DNA from: Halanaeroarchaeum sp. HSR-CO
GTDB lineage: Archaea; Halobacteriota; Halobacteria; Halobacteriales; Halobacteriaceae
Reading direction: 5' to 3'
Assembly (NCBI RefSeq): GCF_024972755.1
Contig: NZ_CP087724.1
Span: forward strand, 2,666,001 to 2,730,000
Length of the DNA stretch: 64,000 nt
Shown here: piece by piece, positions 25,922 to 33,833 of the stretch
Numbering within the stretch: the first letter of the stretch is position 1
Layout of the letters: each line of letters starts with the position of its first letter
The notes under the pieces: generated by a model
Database searches by the model: none
Told to the model about the DNA's origin: nothing
What the model saw: only the letters and a program-made list of their open reading frames with translations
Position numbers and translations under genes: made by a program

Positions 25922-26581
25922 ATGCAGGAACCCTCGTCCAGCACATCGAAATTCGACGACGTGCCCGACGAACTCGGCCTCGACCCGATGGTCTGCGCAG
26001 ATGAGTGTGCTGTTCGGTTCCGCATCGAGATCGTTCCGAACGATGGGTGTTTGCTCGCAGAAGCCGACGAGCGCGTCGATGTCATCCAGCACAACTTCGA
26101 CGAGGACGAGTGCGACGTGGTTATCCGCCGGGCGGACGGGACCGACCGCCAGTTGTATCACGGCTCGACGAGCGACATCGCGGCGTGTCCGTTGGTCGTC
26201 ATGCGGGATTACGACGTCTCGCCGGCCGTCCACAGCGTCACGGCCGAAGGCTTCGTCGTCGACGGCTTCGTCTCCGATGAGGAGCGGGTCTGGCCGCTGA
26301 TCGACGAGCTTCGTGCCCTGTTCGATTCGGTGACCGTCCGTCACGTCATCCATCAGGACGAACTCGGGCAGTCGCCGACCATAGACACCGTGGACCTCGC
26401 GGAACTGACGGAGAAGCAACGGCGCGTCCTCGAAACGGCGTATCGGGAGGGCTATTTCGAGCGCCCTCGTGAGACCTCGCAGGCGGCCCTCGCGAAGCGG
26501 TTCGACGTCTCGAAACAGGCCGTCTCCCGGTTGCTCGCACGGGCCGAACGGACCATTCTCGACCAGCTCTCGCTCGACTAG
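25922..26581 (+). CDS. Bacterio-opsin activator-type (HTH_10) transcriptional regulator
   Basis: A 219-residue regulator. The C-terminal 55 residues (LTEKQRRVLETAYREGYFERPRETS and AALAKRFDVSKQAVSRLLARAER) are the HTH_10 DNA-binding domain of the haloarchaeal Bat/DmsR group. The upstream 140 residues would be the sensing part and contain a few Cys and His (VCADECAV, AACPLVV). An in-frame ATG at 25832 exists, but a TATA-like TTACTTATTTA element lies only 5 nt before it, so the start at 25922 is preferred. The gene converges on the SMC-like gene with overlapping stop codons. DmsR-type relatives control anaerobic respiration genes; the target here is unknown. Confidence 0.82.
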   Translation: MQEPSSSTSKFDDVPDELGLDPMVCADECAVRFRIEIVPNDGCLLAEADERVDVIQHNFDEDECDVVIRRADGTDRQLYHGSTSDIAACPLVVMRDYDVSPAVHSVTAEGFVVDGFVSDEERVWPLIDELRALFDSVTVRHVIHQDELGQSPTIDTVDLAELTEKQRRVLETAYREGYFERPRETSQAALAKRFDVSKQAVSRLLARAERTILDQLSLD

Positions 26582-28362
26582 ACGCCGGTGTCGACCGACT
26601 GGTCGCCCGAGACCACTTCCCAGTCACCGACGTCGATCTCGTGACCAGCGAACGCCGTATGCTCGGGGTAGGAAGTGAAAACGATGTACTCCGCCCGTGG
26701 CCGGAGCTGTTCAATGAGCGCCTCCACGTTCCGATCGGTGAGGACGCCGAGGTTGTCGAGTAATAATACGGGCAAGACCGATGCGACGTCGAAGGCCTCG
26801 TACCCGGCGATGCCCACGACGATCCCCAGGAGCTCACGTTCGCCCTGACTGAGGGCGTCGAGGTTCGTCTCGCGACCGTGGCGGGCCACCACCAGCTCGA
26901 AGCTGTCCGTGAGCCGCGCGGCCTCGAATCCCGTCTCGAAGACCTCGAGAAGCGCGTTCATCTGACGTTTGAACGCTTCCCGCGTTTCGCGCCGAACGCG
27001 CTCTTTTCGGGTTCGCAGGCGTTCGATCTCCGCCGTCATCTCGTCGTACTCCTCTTCTAAGGTCTCCAGACGGTCGGCTTCGGCCTCGAGGTCGGACAGC
27101 TCCTCGCGTCGGTCCGTCAGCTTCGATCGGGTGTACTTCAGCTCGCTCTCGACGTCGGTGAGAGCGTCCGTCTCCGTCTCGACGGCCGCGGAAAGGTCCT
27201 CGACCTTCGCCTCGAGCTCGGCGAGGCGGTCGCGAGCCGATTCGAGGCTCGCCGAACGGTCCGCCAGACGTTCCCGTAACGTCGCGATCTTCCGTTCCAG
27301 CTCATCCCGCCGGTTCCGACGCTTGGCGATCGATTCGCGACGGCTTTCGAGGCTTTCGAGCTGCTCGTCGTAGCTTTGCACCTCCTCCCGCAGGTCGGTC
27401 ACACGCTCGCCGAGGGTTTCGAGGGACGCCTCGATCGACGATCGATCGGCGGATTGGCCGCAGATCCAGCACTCGACGGTGTCGGCCAGCAAATCGTGTT
27501 GAACCGTCGCCAGCTCGTCGTGGGCGTCCGACTCGAAAAACCGCTTGTTCGCGGTGTAGAGGTCCTGGAAGAGGTCCGCCCGTCGTTCGACGGATTCGTA
27601 CTCCTCGCGAACGGCGTCGATCTCCTCCTCGAGGGCCGCCGGATCTTCGACCTCGAGGCCCTCCAGTTCCGCTCGATGGGCGTCGAGTCGCTCCTCGATC
27701 CGTTCGGTCGTGCTCTCGAGACGCTCGATCCGGTCGGCGATCCGGTCGCGTTCCGCTCTGGTTTCGCTCAACTCGTCGCGCGTGTCACTTCCCCCCTCGT
27801 CAGCCGGGATCGAGGCCTGCTGGTCCTCCAGGCTCTCGATCTCCGCTTCGAGGGAACCAATCCGCTCGCGAACCGCGGGGATTCGGTCGACGGCCTCCCG
27901 GGCGCGTTCGAGCTCCGTCTCGACTCCGCTTCGCTGGCGTTTTATCTCCGCGATGGATTCGTCGATCGCCTCGACGTCGAGCGGCCGGGTCAGGACCTCG
28001 TTCAGGTCGCCCCCCTCGCGAACCGCCCGCCGGATCGGGTTCGTCTCGTCGAGGGCCGCGAACAGATCGACCCGAACCCGGTCGTACTCCGATTCCAGCA
28101 CGGGCGCCCCTTCGCTGTGAACGCTCGTGCCGTCCCGCTCGAGGGCTATCGTCGAGGTCCAGTCGTCCGACTCGATACTGACTCGACCACGGTCGGCCCC
28201 CTCGGTCAGCGGACGCCCGATCCCGAAGGCGGCTTTGATCGCTTTGAGAAAACTCGATTTCCCCTGCCAATTCGAGGCTCGCACCGCGTTCACTCCCTCG
28301 TCCAGCGTCGCAGATCCCCGCTCGATACCCGCGATGTTCTCGATATCGATCGACCACGTCAT
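26578..28362 (-). CDS. Archaea-specific SMC-related ATPase (Sph/Rad50-like)
   Basis: A 594-residue SMC/Rad50-type protein. The Walker A is the variant form RASNWQGKSS (residues 28-37). A long coiled coil (about 135-500) carries a Rad50-like hook, CWIC at 298-301. The C-terminal head shows the signature LSQGERELLG and the Walker B VLLLDNLGVL. The usual catalytic Glu after the Walker B Asp is Asn here, as expected for this subgroup, which often has non-acidic residues at that place. The ATG at 28362 overlaps the upstream RdfA stop by 4 nt. Comparable pairs in Haloferax are linked to cell-shape control. Confidence 0.88.
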   Translation of the reverse strand: MTWSIDIENIAGIERGSATLDEGVNAVRASNWQGKSSFLKAIKAAFGIGRPLTEGADRGRVSIESDDWTSTIALERDGTSVHSEGAPVLESEYDRVRVDLFAALDETNPIRRAVREGGDLNEVLTRPLDVEAIDESIAEIKRQRSGVETELERAREAVDRIPAVRERIGSLEAEIESLEDQQASIPADEGGSDTRDELSETRAERDRIADRIERLESTTERIEERLDAHRAELEGLEVEDPAALEEEIDAVREEYESVERRADLFQDLYTANKRFFESDAHDELATVQHDLLADTVECWICGQSADRSSIEASLETLGERVTDLREEVQSYDEQLESLESRRESIAKRRNRRDELERKIATLRERLADRSASLESARDRLAELEAKVEDLSAAVETETDALTDVESELKYTRSKLTDRREELSDLEAEADRLETLEEEYDEMTAEIERLRTRKERVRRETREAFKRQMNALLEVFETGFEAARLTDSFELVVARHGRETNLDALSQGERELLGIVVGIAGYEAFDVASVLPVLLLDNLGVLTDRNVEALIEQLRPRAEYIVFTSYPEHTAFAGHEIDVGDWEVVSGDQSVDTGV

Positions 28363-28988
28363 GCGACGTTCGACCCCCTGGACTCCGAGCACTCGAACGA
28401 CCCGGCCAGCGCCTCCGACAGTGGGATCTGGTAGGGATCGTCCACGCAACGGACCTGGACCTCCACGTCGATCTCTACCGAATCGGGGTCCGGAAACGCT
28501 CCTTTCGCGGACAGCGACGAGAGAGCATCACGAATCCGACCCTCGGCCATGTCCAGCGTTAGGTCGATGCTACGACGTTCCCAGTCCGATTCGCCTGTCG
28601 AAGAGTCCTTGTTGCCGTTCAGACAGTCATTCAGGTGGCGTCGCATCGTACTCCGCGAGACGAACGCCTCCCGCACACGGGCCGGGTCGATCCCGTCGCT
28701 GGCGAGGTCGTCCTCGACCTCCGCCCGGAGCAATTCGTCCTCGCCCACGAGGGCTTCGTATTCGCTGTCCAGGCGCACGCCGAGGGTCTCCCGCCCCGCG
28801 TTCTCGTAGAAGTGTCCCAACAACTGCTTGTTGAACCACTCCGTCAGCGTCCCGTAGCCGTCGGCGGGCCGACCATCGTCGCCGCGCCAGCGGACGAGAA
28901 GGTACTCGTCGATGTCCTCGGTCGCACTCGTGGGTGCGGTCAGCGCGAACCGATCCGCCAGTGCGTCGATTTTACATCCGTCGCCCAT
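28359..28988 (-). CDS. rdfA: RdfA family protein (rod-determining factor)
   Basis: A 209-residue soluble protein matching the RdfA family. It has the N-terminal GCK-type motif (GDGCKIDALADRF), TLTEWFNKQLL, the AGRETLGVRLDSEYEALVG segment, DGIDPARVREAFVS and a final VEVQVRCV strand with a Cys near the end. In Haloferax volcanii RdfA is needed for rod-shaped cells and is encoded beside an SMC-like gene. The same order with a 4-nt overlap is seen here. I recognise no DdfA homologue in the window. The mechanism of RdfA is not known. Confidence 0.8.
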   Translation of the reverse strand: MGDGCKIDALADRFALTAPTSATEDIDEYLLVRWRGDDGRPADGYGTLTEWFNKQLLGHFYENAGRETLGVRLDSEYEALVGEDELLRAEVEDDLASDGIDPARVREAFVSRSTMRRHLNDCLNGNKDSSTGESDWERRSIDLTLDMAEGRIRDALSSLSAKGAFPDPDSVEIDVEVQVRCVDDPYQIPLSEALAGSFECSESRGSNVA

Positions 28989-29327
28989 TATTCGCTGGTA
29001 CCGGGTTGTCCGGTAAATACCTTCGCACTGTCAAGGGCGGCATCGTTCACTCACCGTTCTAATCAGATAGTCGATGATTTGGCATAGACAAAGGGTGTGT
29101 TTAAATGTTTGTTTAGTTATTATTAGTGTCCGGCCTGGTCGGGACGGTTTTGGCCGAGCGGGTCGGTCGTCGCCGGGTTCGACGGGGGTGGACAAGTTGC
29201 AACCCTGACGAGTCCACCCCGTTGACCTGACGAATCGTAAAGGCCTCAGCGGGCTCTTCACGGCCTGAGAAGCGAGGACAGGCTTTAAGGAGAGGCCATC
29301 ACTACTCCCGCATATGAGGTATCGACC
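28989..29327. promoter_or_regulatory. Divergent control region of rdfA and the octaheme cytochrome gene
   Basis: A 339-nt gene-free stretch between two divergent operons. It holds an A+T-rich segment (about 29095-29128, with TTTAAATG and TTATTATTAG), a perfect 9-bp inverted repeat (29185-29220) and a CTTTAAGG element at about 29282-29290, some 40 nt before the cytochrome ATG. The length and structure suggest regulated expression of the cytochrome. Confidence 0.55.
29185..29220. promoter_or_regulatory. Candidate operator or stem: perfect 9-bp inverted repeat
   Basis: GGGGTGGAC (29185-29193) and GTCCACCCC (29212-29220) are perfectly complementary and separated by 18 nt, upstream of the octaheme cytochrome promoter. 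Either a two-site operator or an RNA stem is possible. Confidence 0.45.
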
Positions 29328-31115
29328 ATGACTGAATACCCAGTCCGTACCGTGGCATGGGTGATCGGGTTGGCGGTGGTGGTCACCGTCCTGGTGGGCG
29401 CCGGCGCGGCTGCGCCGACCCTGGCTTCCGCGCAGCCCGCCGACGACACGTCGACAACCGTCGACGTGGCCGACGAGACGCTAGAGGAAGGGGCCCCGGT
29501 GGACAACGAAACGCAACGCTGTATCGCCTGTCACGAAGACAACCATCCCGGGATGGTCGAGGACTTCAAGACGAGTGCCCACTACGATTCGGGCATCTCC
29601 TGTCTCGACTGTCACGAGGCTGCTGACGACGAGCCGTCAGCACAGAAGCACTTCGGCAATGTCATCTCGCCGCTGGTGACGCCGAAGGACTGTTCGGACT
29701 GTCACGCCGAGGAGACCGAGGAGTTCCACGATAGCATGCACGACGAGTCGGCGTTCTACTCGGCGAGCGCACTTTCGAACGCCGACGCCGGCGACGCAGC
29801 GATGCCGACCGGGTGGAACGACAACGTGCTGTCGAACAACGCCCGAGCGACCGCCGAAATGGGCTGCCAGTCGTGCCACGGCGCCGAGCTGAAGGTCCTC
29901 GACGACGAGAACCCGAACGAGCCCGAGGACGACGTGACGATTCAGGGCTATCCGAACCAGGGAATGGGGCGGTTCAACCCCGACGGATCGATCGGTTCCT
30001 GTGCGGCCTGTCATCCCCAGCATAGCTTCAGTCTGGAGCAGGCTCGGTCGTCCGGCTCCTGTACCAAGTGTCACCTCGGCCCGGACCACCCCCAGAAGGA
30101 GATCTGGAAGGAGTCCAAGCACGGAAAGATGTACCACCACTACGAGGACGAGATGGACCTCGGGGCCGAGCAGCTGACCACCGACGACGTGAAGGCGCCG
30201 ACCTGCGCGGTCTGTCACGTGTCCGGCCTCAACGACAACGAGGCTACCCACGACGTGAGCTCCCGCCTGAAGTGGACCACGGAGACGGTCTACTCCTACC
30301 CGACCTCCGAGAAGTACATGACCGGCGAGTCGGACTACGAGCTCGATGACGAGGTGGCAGCTCACTACGAGGAGCAGTACGATCTCGAGGAGGGGACGCT
30401 GGATTCCGTCCCCGCCGGCGCGCCGAACCCGTTCGCCGCCCTCGAGACCCACCGTCCTGATCTCTACGAGGAGTACGTCGTAGAGAACGACGAACAGTAC
30501 CCACAGATCGACGAGGACTACGAGCCCACGCGCTGGGACTCCTACGACGGTGAATCCCAGGCTCCGGCGGAGGTCAAACGCGAACGCATGAAATCCGTCT
30601 GTACGGAGTGTCACTCCGAGACCTGGGTCAATCAGGAGTTCATGAAACGTGACGAGGTCATCGACCAGTACAACGCCGTGTTCACGGCCGCGACCGTGAA
30701 ATATTACGAGCCGATCAAAGACCAGGCTCCCGTCGCCTCCCCCTACGGCGAGAGCTGGGTCGACAAGATCCACTGGGAGATGTGGCATCACGAAGGTCGC
30801 CAGTGGCGGATGGGTGCGATGATGGGTGGCCCTGACTACGAACACTGGCACGGCTCCTACGAGGTAGAGAAAGACGTCCTGCAACTCGCCCACATGAAGG
30901 ACGTCATCGAGAGTACCGACGCGGGCACCGAGCCGAAAGAGGAAAAAGGAGAAGAGCAGGAGAGCGTGGACGACGAGTCGGTCGAGGAACAACGACCGGC
31001 AACGGTCGCGCCGCGCCTGCCCACCGGAATCCCCGGCATCGGTGCCGGAGCGATGGCAGGGGTCGGCGTCCTCGGTGTCGGGGCCGTGGGCCTCTACTGG
31101 CGCCGCGGCTACTGA
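29328..31115 (+). CDS. Membrane-anchored octaheme cytochrome c, hydroxylamine oxidoreductase (HAO) type
   Basis: A 595-residue extracytoplasmic cytochrome with a Sec signal (about 8-36). Eight CxxCH heme sites start at residues 65, 92, 122, 180, 225, 245, 293 and 425. The long gap before the last heme, GPDHPQKEIWKESKHG after heme 6, and the late blocks HWEMWHHEGRQWRMG and GPDYEHWHGSYEV are those of octaheme HAO-like proteins. Relatives oxidise hydroxylamine or hydrazine, or reduce nitrite; the reductive forms lack the Tyr that crosslinks the active heme, which I cannot decide without alignment. An acidic linker leads to a C-terminal helix (about 568-590), so it is anchored at both sequence and membrane level. 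NrfB/C/D-like genes nearby suggest reduction with quinol. Confidence 0.9.
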   Translation: MTEYPVRTVAWVIGLAVVVTVLVGAGAAAPTLASAQPADDTSTTVDVADETLEEGAPVDNETQRCIACHEDNHPGMVEDFKTSAHYDSGISCLDCHEAADDEPSAQKHFGNVISPLVTPKDCSDCHAEETEEFHDSMHDESAFYSASALSNADAGDAAMPTGWNDNVLSNNARATAEMGCQSCHGAELKVLDDENPNEPEDDVTIQGYPNQGMGRFNPDGSIGSCAACHPQHSFSLEQARSSGSCTKCHLGPDHPQKEIWKESKHGKMYHHYEDEMDLGAEQLTTDDVKAPTCAVCHVSGLNDNEATHDVSSRLKWTTETVYSYPTSEKYMTGESDYELDDEVAAHYEEQYDLEEGTLDSVPAGAPNPFAALETHRPDLYEEYVVENDEQYPQIDEDYEPTRWDSYDGESQAPAEVKRERMKSVCTECHSETWVNQEFMKRDEVIDQYNAVFTAATVKYYEPIKDQAPVASPYGESWVDKIHWEMWHHEGRQWRMGAMMGGPDYEHWHGSYEVEKDVLQLAHMKDVIESTDAGTEPKEEKGEEQESVDDESVEEQRPATVAPRLPTGIPGIGAGAMAGVGVLGVGAVGLYWRRGY

Positions 31116-31175
31116 TCGGCCCGTTCACGGTTTTCACGCCGTCTGCGCTGAGCATCATCGGCCCGCCGTGGGCAG

Positions 31176-31216
31176 GTTATTTAACCCCGGACTATCTAAT
31201 TACGCATATTGGTGAG
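31176..31216 (+). promoter_or_regulatory. Promoter and ribosome binding site of hemA
   Basis: GTTATTTAA (31176-31184) is a TATA-like element. GGTGAG (31211-31216) lies 4 nt before the ATG at 31221 and favours that start over the in-frame TTG at 31209 and GTG at 31212. Confidence 0.5.
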
Positions 31217-31220
31217 CAGC

Positions 31221-32465
31221 ATGGAAGCTCTGCATGGGGCATTCGTCACGCACAGGCGAGCCTCACTCTCGACGATCGAAGCCGCACGGTCGGTCGACGT
31301 GGAAGCGACGCGCGAGCGATTGCTGGCCCATGGTGCCAGCGAGGCCTTCGTCCTCCAGACCTGCAACCGGGTGGAGCTGTACGTGCGCGGCCCGCCGACG
31401 ACCATCGCTCGGGAACTCGACCGGATCGAGGTGCCCGAGGAGGTCGTCGACCGGGCCCAGGGCGAAGCAGTCGCACGGCATGCCCTCCAGGTGGCTGCCG
31501 GCCTCGAGAGCATGGTCGTGGGGGAGGACGAGATCCTCGGCCAGTTCTCGACGGCCACGGAGCAGGCCCGCGAGGACCTCGGCGGCCCGCTGGAAACGGT
31601 CCTCGATAAGGCCATTCGTACGGGCAAACGCGTCCGCTCCGAGACCGCGATAAACGAGGGGCACGCCTCGATGGGGACGGCGGCCGTCGATCTCGCAAAT
31701 CGACGATTGGAGGGGCTCTCGGGGGCGACGGCACTCGTGGTCGGCGCAGGGGAGATGGGGCGAAGCGTCGCCGGTCCCCTCGCGGATCGGGGGGCCGAGG
31801 TCCTGGTCACGAATCGGACCTACGAGACCGCACGCGAACTCGCTGACGCGGTCGGGGCCACGGCGACCTGTTTCGACTCAGTGGCGAGTCGGTTCCCAGA
31901 CGTCGACGTCCTGTTCAGTGCCACGGACGCTCCACACCGGATCTTTGAGTACGACGACCTCCACGGGGAGCGCTTGCTCGCGATCGACCTGGCGAACCCA
32001 CGGGACATCGACGATTCCGTCGCCGAGGCGAGTGGGATCGACCTGTACGACATCGACGACATCGGTGCCGCCGTCGACGAGTCTATCGAACGCCGGGAAT
32101 CGGTCCGCGATCGGGCAGAGGCGATCGTCGAGTCCGAACTCGACCAGCTGGCGGACCTCCTCAAACGTCGCCGCGCGGACGAGATGCTGGGCCGCATCTA
32201 CAGCGAGGCCGAGCGGATCCGTCGCGAGGAGACCGAGCGAGCCATCGACTGCGTCGACGCCGACGTCGACGAGGCGGTCTTCGAGCAGTTCGCCTCCTCG
32301 ATCGTCAACCGCCTGCTCGCCACGCCGACGAAGTCGATCAAGGAGGCCGCGGCCGACGACGACTACGAGACCCTCGAGACCGTCTCGACGGTATTCCAGA
32401 TCGGCGAGTCCGCCGGGCATCGATCCGAGAACGCCGCGTCCTCACCATCCATCGAGAACTCATGA
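31221..32465 (+). CDS. hemA: Glutamyl-tRNA reductase
   Basis: A 414-residue NADPH-dependent enzyme that reduces glutamyl-tRNA to glutamate-1-semialdehyde, the committed step of tetrapyrrole synthesis. The catalytic Cys48 lies in LQTCNRVELY. GLESMVVGEDEILGQ, the AIRTGKRVRSETAI helix and the nucleotide-binding VVGAGEMGRSVA follow, then the C-terminal dimerisation helices. The stop codon overlaps the ccmE start by 4 nt, so heme precursor supply and cytochrome c maturation are translationally linked. In most haloarchaea hemA sits with other heme genes, so this placement is notable. Confidence 0.95.
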   Translation: MEALHGAFVTHRRASLSTIEAARSVDVEATRERLLAHGASEAFVLQTCNRVELYVRGPPTTIARELDRIEVPEEVVDRAQGEAVARHALQVAAGLESMVVGEDEILGQFSTATEQAREDLGGPLETVLDKAIRTGKRVRSETAINEGHASMGTAAVDLANRRLEGLSGATALVVGAGEMGRSVAGPLADRGAEVLVTNRTYETARELADAVGATATCFDSVASRFPDVDVLFSATDAPHRIFEYDDLHGERLLAIDLANPRDIDDSVAEASGIDLYDIDDIGAAVDESIERRESVRDRAEAIVESELDQLADLLKRRRADEMLGRIYSEAERIRREETERAIDCVDADVDEAVFEQFASSIVNRLLATPTKSIKEAAADDDYETLETVSTVFQIGESAGHRSENAASSPSIENS

Positions 32466-32845
32466 AACGAACCCATCGCATCCTCCTGGGCGCCATCGTG
32501 ATCGCCGTCCTCGTCGGGGTCGTCTCGACCTCGATGGGGACGACCACCGCAAAGGTCTCCCCGGGCGACCTCCAGTCCGGAGAGTACGACGGCGAGTACG
32601 TCATCCTCGAGGGGCTGGCGACCGACGTCCGAATCGGGAATACCGTTACCCTGACCGTGGTCGGCAATAGCTCAGAGACGCGCACGGTCGACGATAACGC
32701 CACCGAGGCGAGTGTCCCCGCGGTAGTCACTGACGATTCGATCCCGGCGACCCTCGAATCCGGCCGAATCGTCGTCCTCGAAGGTACCTACGACGACGGT
32801 CGGTTCGAGGCTTCCTCCGTGATGGTCAAGTCCCACGAGCAGTAA
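32462..32845 (+). CDS. ccmE: CcmE-like heme chaperone (short form)
   Basis: A 127-residue membrane-anchored OB-fold protein. It has an N-terminal helix (7-25) and the CcmE order of strands, ending ESGRIVVLEGTYDDGRFEASSVMVKSHEQ-stop when read in pieces. The final K-S-H-E segment aligns with the KHDE of bacterial CcmE, whose His binds heme covalently (His125 here). The Tyr that follows four residues later in bacteria is missing because the protein ends first. CcmE accepts heme exported with CcmABCD and hands it to CcmF. The 4-nt overlap with hemA and the other ccm genes nearby support the call. Confidence 0.83.
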   Translation: MKRTHRILLGAIVIAVLVGVVSTSMGTTTAKVSPGDLQSGEYDGEYVILEGLATDVRIGNTVTLTVVGNSSETRTVDDNATEASVPAVVTDDSIPATLESGRIVVLEGTYDDGRFEASSVMVKSHEQ

Positions 32846-32960
32846 CGCGACGCCACCGCGGACCCAGACTCGGTTGCCGGCGTACCACCGGTGACGCGTT
32901 GAAGGAGCAGGCGGCACCGAACGCCGATTCGCGTGGCGATCGACACCGAAAACGAGTGGC

Positions 32961-33065
32961 CTACAGCCGTTCTTCGAGGCGGGACAGCGAGCGCTGCAGG
33001 TAGTACTGGTAGCCGACGATCAGGGTGAAGACGATGCCGTACGCGACGAGGAGTTTGAGGTACAT
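32961..33065 (-). CDS. ccmD: CcmD-like micro-protein (34 residues)
   Basis: A 34-residue protein starting at ATG 33065, 2 nt after the ccmC stop. It consists of one helix (YLKLLVAYGIVFTLIVGYQYYL) cut at residue 23 and a basic/acidic tail ending RLEERL. This is the design of CcmD, the tiny subunit that joins CcmC and CcmE in the heme-handling complex. It is easily missed because of its size. Position right after ccmC makes the call likely although similarity at this length is weak. Confidence 0.75.
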   Translation of the reverse strand: MYLKLLVAYGIVFTLIVGYQYYLQRSLSRLEERL

Positions 33066-33067
33066 GG

Positions 33068-33751
33068 CTATCGACCTCCGGTTGCACAAATGACGGTGTC
33101 ACGGACTCGATGCACGCGATACCTGACCGCAGCGAGCGAGACGAACAGCACGGTCACCGCGACGATGGCCAGGAGTAACGCGGTCGGTTCGATGACGGTC
33201 CCACTCGATTCGGCCCCGACCGTCGGATCGTGAAACGCCGGGTTCCACAGCCGGGTCGAGACGTAGGAGACCGGAATGGTGACGAACCCGAGCACGCCGT
33301 AAGCGGCGGCGAACCGGTCCTCGGAATCGCGTGTCGCCGCGAACACCAGCAGGTACCCGAGATAGACGAGCCAGGTGATGAACAGCGTCACGAGCCTGAC
33401 GTCGCCCCACGACCAGTAGGTCCCCCACATCTCGCTGCCCCAGATACTTCCCATCGCGAGCGTGCCGGTCAGGAACACGAAGCCGACCTCCCCGGTGCTG
33501 TGAGCCAGGAGGTTGAACCGGCGGGTTCTGGTGTGGAGGTACCACGCGCTCGCCCCGAAGGTGATCAGGAGTGCGACACCGCTCACCCAGGCCAGGGCGA
33601 TATGCCAGTACCCGATGTAGTTCACGGGGGCCACGACGCCGTACATGCGCGGAGTCGTGAACACGAACATCGCGACGAACGAGGCCAGCCCGAAGAGGAG
33701 CGCGCCGGCCGGGAGAACGGCGGTATCGCGAATGGTCTTCGATGCGCCCAT
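33068..33751 (-). CDS. ccmC: Heme-handling protein CcmC
   Basis: A 227-residue membrane protein of six helices. The Trp-rich WWD-type motif, IWGSEMWGTYWSWGD (about 103-117), binds heme and is flanked by external histidines (His50 in YWHIALAW, His84 in AHSTGEVG, His174 in NPAFHDP). CcmC loads heme on CcmE. The ATG at 33751 is preferred over a 15-codon longer form. It is transcribed with ccmD and divergent from the tetraheme cytochrome gene, with 82 nt between starts, so heme delivery and its client are probably co-regulated. Confidence 0.92.
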   Translation of the reverse strand: MGASKTIRDTAVLPAGALLFGLASFVAMFVFTTPRMYGVVAPVNYIGYWHIALAWVSGVALLITFGASAWYLHTRTRRFNLLAHSTGEVGFVFLTGTLAMGSIWGSEMWGTYWSWGDVRLVTLFITWLVYLGYLLVFAATRDSEDRFAAAYGVLGFVTIPVSYVSTRLWNPAFHDPTVGAESSGTVIEPTALLLAIVAVTVLFVSLAAVRYRVHRVRDTVICATGGR

Positions 33752-33759
33752 ACGCGAGA

Positions 33760-33772
33760 CGAGCGGGGCTCG
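33760..33772. promoter_or_regulatory. Candidate operator: 5-3-5 inverted repeat between ccmC and tetraheme gene
   Basis: CGAGC, GGG and GCTCG form a short perfect inverted repeat just upstream of ccmC in the 82-nt divergent region. In this GC-rich sequence it could be chance. Confidence 0.25.
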
Positions 33773-33801
33773 AAGGATAACGTTTGCCCCTCGCAACCGG
33801 A

Positions 33802-33811
33802 GTTTTATACT
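33802..33811 (+). promoter_or_regulatory. TATA element of the tetraheme cytochrome operon
   Basis: GTTTTATACT lies about 27 nt upstream of the ATG at 33834. This fixes the start there and implies a leaderless transcript for the operon of tetraheme, Fe-S and NrfD-like genes. Confidence 0.6.
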
Positions 33812-33833
33812 GAAGGCGGTACGTGGACGAAAT

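Noticed and set aside
29328-31115. Assignment of the octaheme cytochrome as NrfA or as tetrathionate reductase
   Set aside because: NrfA has five hemes with a CxxCK site, which is absent here. The tail motifs are HAO-like. A firm substrate cannot be named from sequence alone.
32672-33100. Longer minus-strand frames around the ccmD position
   Set aside because: They cross ccmE or ccmC in shadow frames; only the 34-codon frame has a membrane helix and fits ccmD.
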